A DNA stretch of 12,162 bases from Bacteroidales bacterium UBA5235 (GTDB taxonomy: Bacteria; Bacteroidota; Bacteroidia; Bacteroidales; VadinHA17): positions 389 to 12,550 of the forward strand of contig DHUL01000066.1 in the NCBI GenBank assembly GCA_002409145.1, in the 5' to 3' direction. A model generated the notes under the pieces. It saw only the letters and a program-made list of their open reading frames with translations. It made no database searches and had not been told where the DNA came from. The position numbers were made by a program, and so were the translations under genes. Numbering within the stretch: position 1 is the stretch's first letter; each line of letters starts with the position of its first letter. Shown piece by piece: positions 1 through 6,378 of the stretch.

Positions 1-1
1 C

Positions 2-1384
2 AGGCCGGTTTCATGGGGTCTGAACACTAAGGTTGTGAAGGTGGATGGCAAAGTGACTGAAATTCAGTGGAAAAGCGGAGGTATGTACGGTCAGGCCATC
101 GACAAGATTGTTTACTGGCTTGAAAAAGCGCGTGATGTTGCGCTGAGCGAAACGCAGAGGAAGGAGCTTGACCTGCTTATCCAATACTACAGGAGCGCAG
201 ATCTGAAGACATGGGATGAATACAATGTCGAATGGGCAGGTAACACCGGATTGTCAGTTGACTATATAAACGGATTCATAGAAACCTATGGTGACCCGAT
301 GGGGATGAAGGCCACCTGGGAGGCTGTTGTCGACTATAAGGACACAGAAGCCTCAAAGAGAACGGCTCTGATCACAGAAAACGCCCAGTGGTTCGAGGAT
401 CACTCACCCGTAGATCCGCAGTATCGAAAGGAGAAAGTTACAGGTGTTGCTGCCAGTGTCATCAATGTGGCAATGCTCGGTGGTGACTGCTACCCGGCCT
501 CACCGCTGGGAATCAACCTTCCGAACTCCAACTGGATAAGGACTGAAGCAGGATCCAAGTCGGTCACCCTGGCCAATATAACCGATGCCAAAGATATCGT
601 GGCGCGCGGAAGCGGTTTCCTTGAAGAGTTTGCATTTGACCAGGCAGAGATCGACAGGGCTGTTAAATACGGCTCACTCTCCGATGCGTTGCATACTGAC
701 ATGCATGAATGCATAGGCCATGCCAGCGGCAAACTGGCCCCCGGCACCGATCCCAATGCCCTGAAAAACTATGCCTCCCCACTGGAGGAGATGAGGGCTG
801 ACCTGTTTGCCCTTTATTTCATGATGGATCCGAAGATGACGGAGATCGGGCTTATGCCCTCTGATGAACCTGCAAAGGCGCAGTATGACAACTATATCCG
901 TAACGGTTTCCTCACACAGATCGTAAGAATTCAACCCGGGAAAGACATAGAACAGGCACATATGAGGTGCCGCTCGTCAATAGCCCACTGGGTATTTGAG
1001 AAGGGAAAGGCTGATAACGTAATTGAGGTGATAAAGCGGGATGGCAGAACCTTCGTCCGTATAAATGACTACGGGAAGCTGCGCGGGCTCTTTGGCGATA
1101 TGCTGAAGGAGGTGCAGAGGATTAAGTCGGAAGGCGACTTCGAAGCAGGGAAAAACATGATAGAGGGCTTCGGGGTGAAGATTGACCCGGACCTCCACAC
1201 AGAGATGCTCTCACGGTATGCAAAACTGAACCTTGCGCCATACAGCGGGTTTGTCAACCCGGTAATGACTCCTGTCACCGACAGCAACGGAAAGATCACC
1301 GATGTAAAGATTGAGTATTGTTCAGACTATCTTGGTCAGATGATGGAGTATGGGAAGAATTACTCCTTCCTTCCGGCATGGTGA
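2..1384 (+). CDS. Dipeptidyl peptidase III (M49 zinc peptidase), 5' end outside the window
   Basis: Zinc metallopeptidase that removes dipeptides from the N-terminus of peptides. The reading frame is open to the left edge, and the residues before the GTG at 35 (PVSWGLNTKV) fit the family, so that GTG is internal and the gene starts upstream. Visible motifs are HECIGH (nt 704-721; two His zinc ligands and the catalytic Glu) and EEMRAD (nt 785-802; its second Glu is the third zinc ligand). First His and Glu ligand lie 28 residues apart, as I recall for Bacteroides thetaiotaomicron DPP III (His448, His453, Glu476) and much closer than in the human enzyme. On that numbering the whole protein would be about 673 residues, so roughly 210 are missing here. 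The C-terminus (YSFLPAW) looks complete. Location cannot be judged without the N-terminus. It converges on the thioesterase gene. Family very sure; physiological substrate unknown. Confidence 0.93.
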   Translation, partial: RPVSWGLNTKVVKVDGKVTEIQWKSGGMYGQAIDKIVYWLEKARDVALSETQRKELDLLIQYYRSADLKTWDEYNVEWAGNTGLSVDYINGFIETYGDPMGMKATWEAVVDYKDTEASKRTALITENAQWFEDHSPVDPQYRKEKVTGVAASVINVAMLGGDCYPASPLGINLPNSNWIRTEAGSKSVTLANITDAKDIVARGSGFLEEFAFDQAEIDRAVKYGSLSDALHTDMHECIGHASGKLAPGTDPNALKNYASPLEEMRADLFALYFMMDPKMTEIGLMPSDEPAKAQYDNYIRNGFLTQIVRIQPGKDIEQAHMRCRSSIAHWVFEKGKADNVIEVIKRDGRTFVRINDYGKLRGLFGDMLKEVQRIKSEGDFEAGKNMIEGFGVKIDPDLHTEMLSRYAKLNLAPYSGFVNPVMTPVTDSNGKITDVKIEYCSDYLGQMMEYGKNYSFLPAW

Positions 1385-1403
1385 TTAAAAGGGCTCAGAC
1401 AGG

Positions 1404-1419
1404 CTCCCGGCAGAGGGAG
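1404..1419. terminator. Possible weak bidirectional hairpin between convergent genes
   Basis: A 5-bp perfect stem, CTCCC (1404-1408) and GGGAG (1415-1419), closes a 6-base loop in the 39-bp gap between the convergent DPP III and thioesterase genes. There is no clean T-run directly after it on the + strand; on the minus strand CCCTTTTAAT follows about 10 bases later. Position suits a shared terminator, but the stem is short. Confidence 0.25.
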
Positions 1420-1423
1420 TGAC

Positions 1424-1864
1424 TCAGGATTTCTTCAGGCCCGCCGCCTGTTCATACAGCAATCTGTCATTCTCGTTAAGAGGTTCTGTGACAATGTTGT
1501 GGGGCAGGGGGCGGGTCTCTTCGTCAACATGGATGAATGTAACGAAGCCTTCAACCAGAGTCTTGGAACAAGTGGCTTTACAGACCGTTATATGAGCAAC
1601 CAGGCTTGATCTGCCTGTATAGACAATTTTTGAATTAAACTTAAGGACTTCACCGGGTTTGGCCGGGCTTGTGAAATACATTCCATGGACCTTAAGACAG
1701 ACCACGCTCCTGGGATCAAGAAGGGCAGTGGCGGCAATGAAGCCTGATTCAATGAACCACTCAGCCGTTCGCCCGGCGAAAAGGGTGCCATGGTGGTTCA
1801 GGTCCTCGCTCTTTATGAGGCGCATGGTAATATTACCAACCGGATGATGAACAGTCTTATTCAT
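1424..1864 (-). CDS. Hotdog-fold acyl-CoA thioesterase-like protein
   Basis: A 146-residue protein resembling the single-hotdog acyl-CoA thioesterases (YciA/BACH group), which hydrolyse acyl-CoA to free acid and CoA in the cytoplasm. The signature NHHGTLFAG (residues 23-31) matches the family's N-x-x-G-x-x-F-x-G start of the central helix, followed by AEWF; the rest (KPGEVLKFNSKI, GRSSLVAHI) fits the beta-sheet of the fold. By eye, the family's usual catalytic Asp after the W-M pair falls on Ile38, with Glu35 and Glu39 nearby, so a Glu may act instead or the substrate may differ. Its ATG (1862-1864) lies inside the end of the phosphate transporter gene (8-bp overlap), so it is probably the last gene of the DUF47-PiT operon and translationally coupled. 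Fold call firm; substrate unknown. Confidence 0.82.
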   Translation of the reverse strand: MNKTVHHPVGNITMRLIKSEDLNHHGTLFAGRTAEWFIESGFIAATALLDPRSVVCLKVHGMYFTSPAKPGEVLKFNSKIVYTGRSSLVAHITVCKATCSKTLVEGFVTFIHVDEETRPLPHNIVTEPLNENDRLLYEQAAGLKKS

Positions 1865-3056
1865 AGTATTTTTTATTTAGCCGTTCAGTCTTTTTCTTTT
1901 CTGACAGTACAAGGTAGACCAGGTATACTGCAGTTATAACCAGCAGGACCGGAATACTGTATCTTATGATAGTTGCCATACTGACCCCTTCACCGGCAGA
2001 AACAGGGGGATTGACCGGGTGCCCTACGTCAATGCTGAAGAGGTTTTTAACGATGAAAAGCATTAGGAAAGCAAGCACTCCTGCAGCCACAGGTGTGGTT
2101 ATCCAACCGGAGGCGATACTTCCAAGTACTTTCAGGTTGATGTTACTGACTCCCTTGTACAGGCCTATTCCAAGTATGGAACCTACTACCACCTGGGTGC
2201 TTGAGACCGGTACGAGCGGGATGGGTGGCAGACCTATCCTTACCATGAATCCGGACAGTGAAGCTGATGAAAATATGAAAAGCACCACTGCCTGGGAGAG
2301 CACTACCACGAAAGCAGCCTCGGATGAAAGCTCCATCAGGTTGGTACCTACCGTCTGCATTACCTTCTTTGAATATGTCAGTATGCCGGCCGCTATGGCG
2401 ATGCCGCCCAGGAAGAAGAGCTGCTGTGCTCCGCTTAGCACGAAGATGCCGAAGTCTGCATTCTCAAGGGGAATGCTTGGAACAAACACTCCCATCACGT
2501 TGGCTATGTTGTTGGCTCCAAGGCTGTAGGCTCCGAAGGCGCCCACTGTCATGAGTCCGATACGCAGCCAGTTTTCATATTTCAACAGGTGCATTTTTAT
2601 TCTTCGCCTGGTTATCTTCACCAGGTGATAGAGAAGATAGGCGAAGACCGCACCCAGTACCGGACCCGTGATCCAGGTGGTTACAATCTGTGTCAGCGCC
2701 CTGGTATCGACGGCGTTATCGGTGAAGAAGTTCCAGCCTATTATGGCACCCACGATAGCCTGAGTTGTTGATACCGGCAGTCCGGCCCTTGTCATGAAGT
2801 ATACAGTTAATCCGGCTGCAAGCGCTACCGTGAATGCTCCGCCCATGGCATTTACTGATCCGAGTCTGCCCAGGGTGTCAGCGGCACCACCGCCCTGAAC
2901 TACAGCGCCGATTATTACAAACACCGAGGCTGTAACTGCAGCGCGGGTGAAGGAGACCATCCTTGAGCCGACGGCAGATCCGAACACATTGGAAGCATCG
3001 TTGGCACCGAGTGTCCATCCCAGGAATAGCCCGCTGGTGAGAAACAGGAAGATCAT
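1857..3056 (-). CDS. pit: PiT-family inorganic phosphate transporter
   Basis: Integral membrane protein of 399 residues, about ten hydrophobic segments, that imports inorganic phosphate (probably as a metal-phosphate complex or with a cation). The inverted internal duplication of the family is plain: GANDASN (residues 18-24) is mirrored by GANNIANV (180-187), and PVSTTQAIVGAIIG (94-107) by PVSSTQVVVGSILG (283-296). A basic cytoplasmic loop (TRRRIK, 149-154) lies between the halves, and the C-terminus ends in a charged tail (EKKKTERLNKKYYE). The start ATG at 3054-3056 comes 2 bases after the stop of the DUF47 gene, so the two are co-transcribed and probably coupled. The stop overlaps the thioesterase start. 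The DUF47 neighbour supports phosphate over sulfate or other anions. Family very sure; affinity and coupling ion not readable. Confidence 0.94.
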   Translation of the reverse strand: MIFLFLTSGLFLGWTLGANDASNVFGSAVGSRMVSFTRAAVTASVFVIIGAVVQGGGAADTLGRLGSVNAMGGAFTVALAAGLTVYFMTRAGLPVSTTQAIVGAIIGWNFFTDNAVDTRALTQIVTTWITGPVLGAVFAYLLYHLVKITRRRIKMHLLKYENWLRIGLMTVGAFGAYSLGANNIANVMGVFVPSIPLENADFGIFVLSGAQQLFFLGGIAIAAGILTYSKKVMQTVGTNLMELSSEAAFVVVLSQAVVLFIFSSASLSGFMVRIGLPPIPLVPVSSTQVVVGSILGIGLYKGVSNINLKVLGSIASGWITTPVAAGVLAFLMLFIVKNLFSIDVGHPVNPPVSAGEGVSMATIIRYSIPVLLVITAVYLVYLVLSEKKKTERLNKKYYE

Positions 3057-3058
3057 GA

Positions 3059-3709
3059 TCAGAGCATTTGCCTTATTGCCATGGAGGCGAGCAGGTCGGC
3101 TGCATCCTGGGCCGAGTCTGAGATATTCTCGATATGGTGTGTGATGTACCTGATGTGAGCCTTCTCAGCCAGAGAGAGATCATTCATCTCATGAAAAACC
3201 TTCTTCCTCATCTGGTATGCTGCCTTATCTGTCTCCCGCTCGAAGAAATAGACCTTGATGAGCTTTTCCCTTACCAGGTGTGGCTCCCGGAAGAATGCCC
3301 TGGCTGCGGGAATAAGCTCCTCGGCTGAGTTGCCCGAGACCTCTGAGAGAGAGATAAACTCATGCGACAGTGATGAGGGAATGTGAGGCATTTCTATATA
3401 AAACTCATTCAGGGATTTCTTTGCTGTGTCAATTATCTCATCGAGCTGCCAGAGGAGTTTAACCATCTCACTCCTCTGCTGAGGAAGGATTGAATGTACA
3501 ATCATGTCGTTCTCGATACTGCGCTGCAGCTTGTCGGCCTTGCCTTCAAGATCATCGATCTTTGCCAGGTGGTTCTGGAAGGCATTGCGGTCACCGTTGA
3601 CATAAGCCTTTATGCCCTCCTTGAATATAAGGATGCCGATCTCTATCGTGTCAAAGAATTCGTCAATTCTTACGCTGAGTTCCCTGTTGGTGCGGGTAAA
3701 TAGCGACAT
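3059..3709 (-). CDS. DUF47 / PhoU-like regulator of the PiT transporter
   Basis: An all-helical cytoplasmic protein of 216 residues from the chosen start (MSLFTR). It belongs to the DUF47 (TIGR00153-type) branch of the PhoU superfamily, which usually sits beside PiT genes and is thought to control phosphate uptake. PhoU-like metal-binding acidic motifs are visible: DDLEGKAD in the first half and FERETD in the second, each at the start of a three-helix repeat. The frame stays open to 3778, but the added 23 residues (ISDSADCWAF...) look unlike the family, and a promoter motif lies between the two possible starts (3733-3740), so the ATG at 3707-3709 is preferred. The stop is 2 bases before the PiT start. 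Family firm, regulatory role inferred. Confidence 0.9.
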   Translation of the reverse strand: MSLFTRTNRELSVRIDEFFDTIEIGILIFKEGIKAYVNGDRNAFQNHLAKIDDLEGKADKLQRSIENDMIVHSILPQQRSEMVKLLWQLDEIIDTAKKSLNEFYIEMPHIPSSLSHEFISLSEVSGNSAEELIPAARAFFREPHLVREKLIKVYFFERETDKAAYQMRKKVFHEMNDLSLAEKAHIRYITHHIENISDSAQDAADLLASMAIRQML

Positions 3710-3732
3710 ATGGGGGCCTGTGTTGGTTGAGG

Positions 3733-3740
3733 CAAATATA
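3733..3740 (-). promoter_or_regulatory. Bacteroidetes -7 promoter motif for the DUF47-PiT-thioesterase operon
   Basis: Read on the minus strand the bases are TATATTTG, an exact match to TAnnTTTG, the -7 element of the Bacteroidetes primary sigma factor. It sits in the 58-bp gap after the nuclease fusion gene and 23 bases ahead of the preferred DUF47 ATG, giving a short leader. No convincing -33 TTTG was found at the expected distance. Confidence 0.55.
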
Positions 3741-3767
3741 TTAAGAAAAGCCCAGCAGTCCGCGGAG

Positions 3768-5132
3768 TCAGAAATCAATAATTTTCTCCACCCGGTGTTT
3801 CTTCAGGTATCCCTTGATGATGACCTGGATGTCGCGGTTGTCATGAGCGGGTTTTATGCAGTCATGCACTGCCGTCAGCCCGAATCCCACGTCGTTGATG
3901 CTGAAGAAGCCGTACCCGGCATATTTGCCGTTGACTATCTTGACGGCTGACCGTTCCTCTTCATCGCGTCCCCGGTCAATGATAAAGAAATTCCTCTCCC
4001 TGAAGATGAACTCATCAAGTGCCATGAGTGCTCTTTCGTTGTATGATTTCGGATCCTCCTCTCCGCAGCATGCGCCGCGGCACAGGCTTACCTGGCGGTG
4101 GAAACAGGGACCGGATGTCTCGTACAATCCGCAGAGCTTCTGACAGAGGTTGTAGTCAGTGATGATCTGTTCCAGCTTACCCCGGGCCCTGTCACGTGAG
4201 GTGAATACCGCAAGCGGTACTTCCTCATCTCTCACATTTCTGTAAGAGAACCGTATGTAACCAGCCTCATCACTATTGCTGTAGATGCCCCAGCGGAATC
4301 CTGTCCGACGTTGTGCACGGTTGAACCGGGGTTTATGGCTCTTTATCTCAGCCGATTCCATCAGGAGGGCTATCAGTTCACTTCCAGTTCGTTCCCAGGT
4401 GATGTCGGCTATCATTGACCTCATCTCCATCTCCCTTGCTGAGGTGTTGTTTGAGATGTGAGAACTGATTCTCTCATTAAGGTTCCGGCTTTTGCCAACA
4501 TAGATGACATCTCCGCTTTCATCATGAAAGTAATATACTCCGGATTCTTCAGGGATCTCATCCAGTTTTGCGATATCAAGTGCCGGGTGCAGTTTCGCTG
4601 TTTTCCTGTTTTTGATCAGGCTGCCGGATTTCAGTTCACGGTCTTTTTCAAATAGCATCTCCAGGAGCCTTACTGTTGCAAGGGCATCTCCGGAGGCCCT
4701 GTGCCGGCCGTTGATCTCTATCCCGAGGTCCTTGCAAAGGTTTCCCAGACTGTAAGACTTGTGTCCGGGAATGAGTTTACGGCTCAGAGCCACAGTATCA
4801 AGCATCGGTCGTTTGAAATTGTAACCCAGCATACTGAATTCCTGCCTGATGAATGAGTAATCAAATCTAGCATTATGTGCCACGAATACCTTTCCTTCCG
4901 TCAGCTCCACTATCCGCCGTGCTACCTCATAGAATTTAGGAGCCTCCTCAACCATCTCATTGGTGATACCCGTAAGGGAAGTGATGAAATAGGGAATATT
5001 ACGTTCAGGATTGATCAGGGTTGAATATTCCTCCACAACCCTTTCACCGTCATGTATATAGACGGCTATCTCGGTTATCCTCTCAAGCCTGGCGCTTCCA
5101 CCTGTTGTCTCTATGTCAACGACGGCATACAT
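3768..5132 (-). CDS. DnaQ-like 3'-5' exonuclease fused to a UvrC/Cho-type GIY-YIG endonuclease
   Basis: Two nuclease domains in one 454-residue protein. Residues 1-165 form a DEDDh exonuclease related to the DNA polymerase III proofreading subunit: D6 and E8 (VVDIETTG), D91 (HNARFDY), H144 and D149 (HRASGDA) are all present. Residues 190-275 form a GIY-YIG domain with GVYY (198-201), YVGK (211-214), R221, catalytic E259 (LLMESAEIK) and N271, as in the 3' incision half of UvrC and in Cho. A Cys cluster follows (C330, C334, C343, C351, C355, C356) that fits the UvrC iron-sulfur pattern. The UvrC RNase H-like incision domain and HhH are absent. Likely cytoplasmic DNA repair, incising near bulky lesions and possibly trimming. 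The frame begins with GTG at 5133-5135, immediately followed by ATG (5130-5132), which I chose. Some annotations would call it DNA polymerase III epsilon, which is misleading. Confidence 0.92.
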   Translation of the reverse strand: MYAVVDIETTGGSARLERITEIAVYIHDGERVVEEYSTLINPERNIPYFITSLTGITNEMVEEAPKFYEVARRIVELTEGKVFVAHNARFDYSFIRQEFSMLGYNFKRPMLDTVALSRKLIPGHKSYSLGNLCKDLGIEINGRHRASGDALATVRLLEMLFEKDRELKSGSLIKNRKTAKLHPALDIAKLDEIPEESGVYYFHDESGDVIYVGKSRNLNERISSHISNNTSAREMEMRSMIADITWERTGSELIALLMESAEIKSHKPRFNRAQRRTGFRWGIYSNSDEAGYIRFSYRNVRDEEVPLAVFTSRDRARGKLEQIITDYNLCQKLCGLYETSGPCFHRQVSLCRGACCGEEDPKSYNERALMALDEFIFRERNFFIIDRGRDEEERSAVKIVNGKYAGYGFFSINDVGFGLTAVHDCIKPAHDNRDIQVIIKGYLKKHRVEKIIDF

Positions 5133-5183
5133 CACTTCCGGAAAGCACTAAGATAATTACTTTTAAGGCTGTGACATTATTCC

Positions 5184-5191
5184 TATTTTTG
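5184..5191 (+). promoter_or_regulatory. -7 promoter motif for the aminotransferase gene
   Basis: TATTTTTG exactly fits TAnnTTTG and lies 20 bases before the ATG at 5212. It is in the 79-bp AT-rich gap between divergent genes. A T-rich tract about 20 bases upstream could serve as a weak -33 element, but there is no clear TTTG. Confidence 0.5.
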
Positions 5192-5211
5192 ATAAAAATT
5201 GAAATCCCGAT

Positions 5212-6048
5212 ATGGATTGCACAGGGAACTACATCTGGCTTGACGGTGCCATAGTACCAGCATCAGGCAATGAGGAGATCCCGTCCGGCGAGGTCTCCTT
5301 TTACGAGGTGATCAGAACACGTAACGGATTGCCTCTCTTCTTCAATGATCACATGAACCGCCTGAAGGATGGAATATCCACAAGATATAACCTCGAGGAA
5401 GATATTGCAGCAGATGTCAAGGCCGGGTTAAATGCACTTGTGAGCCATGAGCGGCATGATGAAATAAATATCAGGGTGACAGTTACTTTCAGCGGGTACG
5501 AGCACTCACTGCATATCTGCTGTGTTCCCTCATTCTATCCCTCAGAAACGATGGTGAAAGAGGGAGTGCCGTTGATCCTGTACCATGCCGAACGGCTTGA
5601 TCCGGGGGTAAAGATGCTGAACAACCGGCTTCGTATTTCTGTTAACGCGGAGCTGTCAAAAAGGGACGCCTATGAGGCCCTGCTGGTAAACCGCGACGGA
5701 TTTATCACTGAGGGTAGCAGGTCAAACATATTTTTCATTTCTGAGGAAGGAACCATCCATACAGCTCCTGACCGTCTGGTTCTGTCAGGTATCACCCGGA
5801 GATATGTGGCTGAGATCATCCGGAAGGAAGGGATCACCCTGATTCAGGAAGCCATAAAAGAGAGTGACACCGGCAGATTCAGGTCAGCATTCATTACCGG
5901 TACCTCCCCGATGGTGCTTGCCGTGAAAAGTATTGAAGAACGGCAGTTTAATGTTGCTGATCCGCTCATAGGAAGGCTTCGTGCAATCTATTCAGTTCTT
6001 GCTGACCGGAGCATGAATGATTACAAAAAGGGTGATGTAGCGGATTAA
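5212..6048 (+). CDS. PLP-dependent class IV aminotransferase (PabC/IlvE/Dat-like)
   Basis: A 278-residue fold-type IV PLP enzyme, cytoplasmic. Expected residues are present: R50 (HMNRL), the PLP Schiff-base lysine K134 (GVKMLNNRL), E167 binding the pyridine nitrogen (FITEGSRSN), the SGITRRYV phosphate-binding stretch (192-199) and FITGTSPMV (228-236), which also contacts the cofactor. Length fits 4-amino-4-deoxychorismate lyase (PabC, p-aminobenzoate for folate) or D-amino acid transaminase better than the longer branched-chain enzymes, but these branches cannot be separated by eye. No pabA/pabB neighbour is present to decide it. It stands alone behind its own promoter motif, with the small 95-residue gene 29 bp downstream under a separate motif. 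The C-terminal tail (NDYKKGDVAD) is charged. Fold sure, reaction open. Confidence 0.88.
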   Translation: MDCTGNYIWLDGAIVPASGNEEIPSGEVSFYEVIRTRNGLPLFFNDHMNRLKDGISTRYNLEEDIAADVKAGLNALVSHERHDEINIRVTVTFSGYEHSLHICCVPSFYPSETMVKEGVPLILYHAERLDPGVKMLNNRLRISVNAELSKRDAYEALLVNRDGFITEGSRSNIFFISEEGTIHTAPDRLVLSGITRRYVAEIIRKEGITLIQEAIKESDTGRFRSAFITGTSPMVLAVKSIEERQFNVADPLIGRLRAIYSVLADRSMNDYKKGDVAD

Positions 6049-6052
6049 TCAA

Positions 6053-6060
6053 TATATTTG
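6053..6060 (+). promoter_or_regulatory. -7 promoter motif for the small 95-residue gene
   Basis: TATATTTG, an exact TAnnTTTG match, starts 4 bases after the aminotransferase stop and ends 17 bases before the ATG at 6078. The core is the same as the motif ahead of the DUF47 gene. It suggests separate transcription of the small gene with a very short leader. Confidence 0.5.
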
Positions 6061-6077
6061 CATCAAAATCAACAGCA

Positions 6078-6365
6078 ATGGCCAGTATTAAAAGTCTCAA
6101 AAAGGATATTGATTTTCTCTTCTTCGAACTGATCTCCGATTGTTTTATGGCTTCGAGTCTTCATGACGGGCCAAAGAAAGTGGAGGTGCAGAATCTGATC
6201 GAGGAGGCAGTAGTTATGCGCAATGAATTCATTGACAGGGCTAATCACCCCGATGGTAAGGATAATCCGGCCCTTGTCAGGGCTTACTATGCGGGATTGC
6301 GCAAGGAGCTTTTCGTCAAGGTCAATGAGTTCTTCGAGAAGCTGAGCAGCATTACGAAACAGTAG
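6078..6365 (+). CDS. Small conserved-looking helical protein of unknown function
   Basis: A 95-residue soluble protein with no signal peptide, membrane segment or catalytic motif that I recognise. It begins MASIKSLKKDIDFLFFELISD and appears almost wholly alpha-helical, with amphipathic stretches at about residues 4-25, 36-54 and 65-92, broken by a polar turn (ANHPDGKDNP, 55-64). I recall similar short proteins opening with a K-S-L-K-K-D-I-D pattern in other Bacteroidetes, but know no assigned function. It is accepted as a gene because of its own TAnnTTTG motif, a start at the expected distance, phylum-like codon use and a position filling the gap between two sure genes. An overlapping minus-strand frame (6069-6377) of similar length is judged a shadow. 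It ends 13 bp from the convergent radical SAM gene. Confidence 0.78.
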   Translation: MASIKSLKKDIDFLFFELISDCFMASSLHDGPKKVEVQNLIEEAVVMRNEFIDRANHPDGKDNPALVRAYYAGLRKELFVKVNEFFEKLSSITKQ

Positions 6366-6378
6366 TTCCGGGCGCAAC

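Noticed and set aside
1966..2529. 187-residue open frame on the + strand
   Set aside because: Antisense to the PiT transporter gene; low-complexity Pro/Thr/Met-rich translation typical of a reversed membrane-protein gene.
3710..3778. Longer N-terminus for the DUF47 protein
   Set aside because: The extra 23 residues do not look like the family, overlap the end of the nuclease gene and contain the promoter motif at 3733-3740.
6069..6377. 102-residue open frame on the minus strand opposite the small 95-residue gene
   Set aside because: Of similar length to its rival, but without a promoter motif, and its translation lacks the even amphipathic pattern seen on the + strand.
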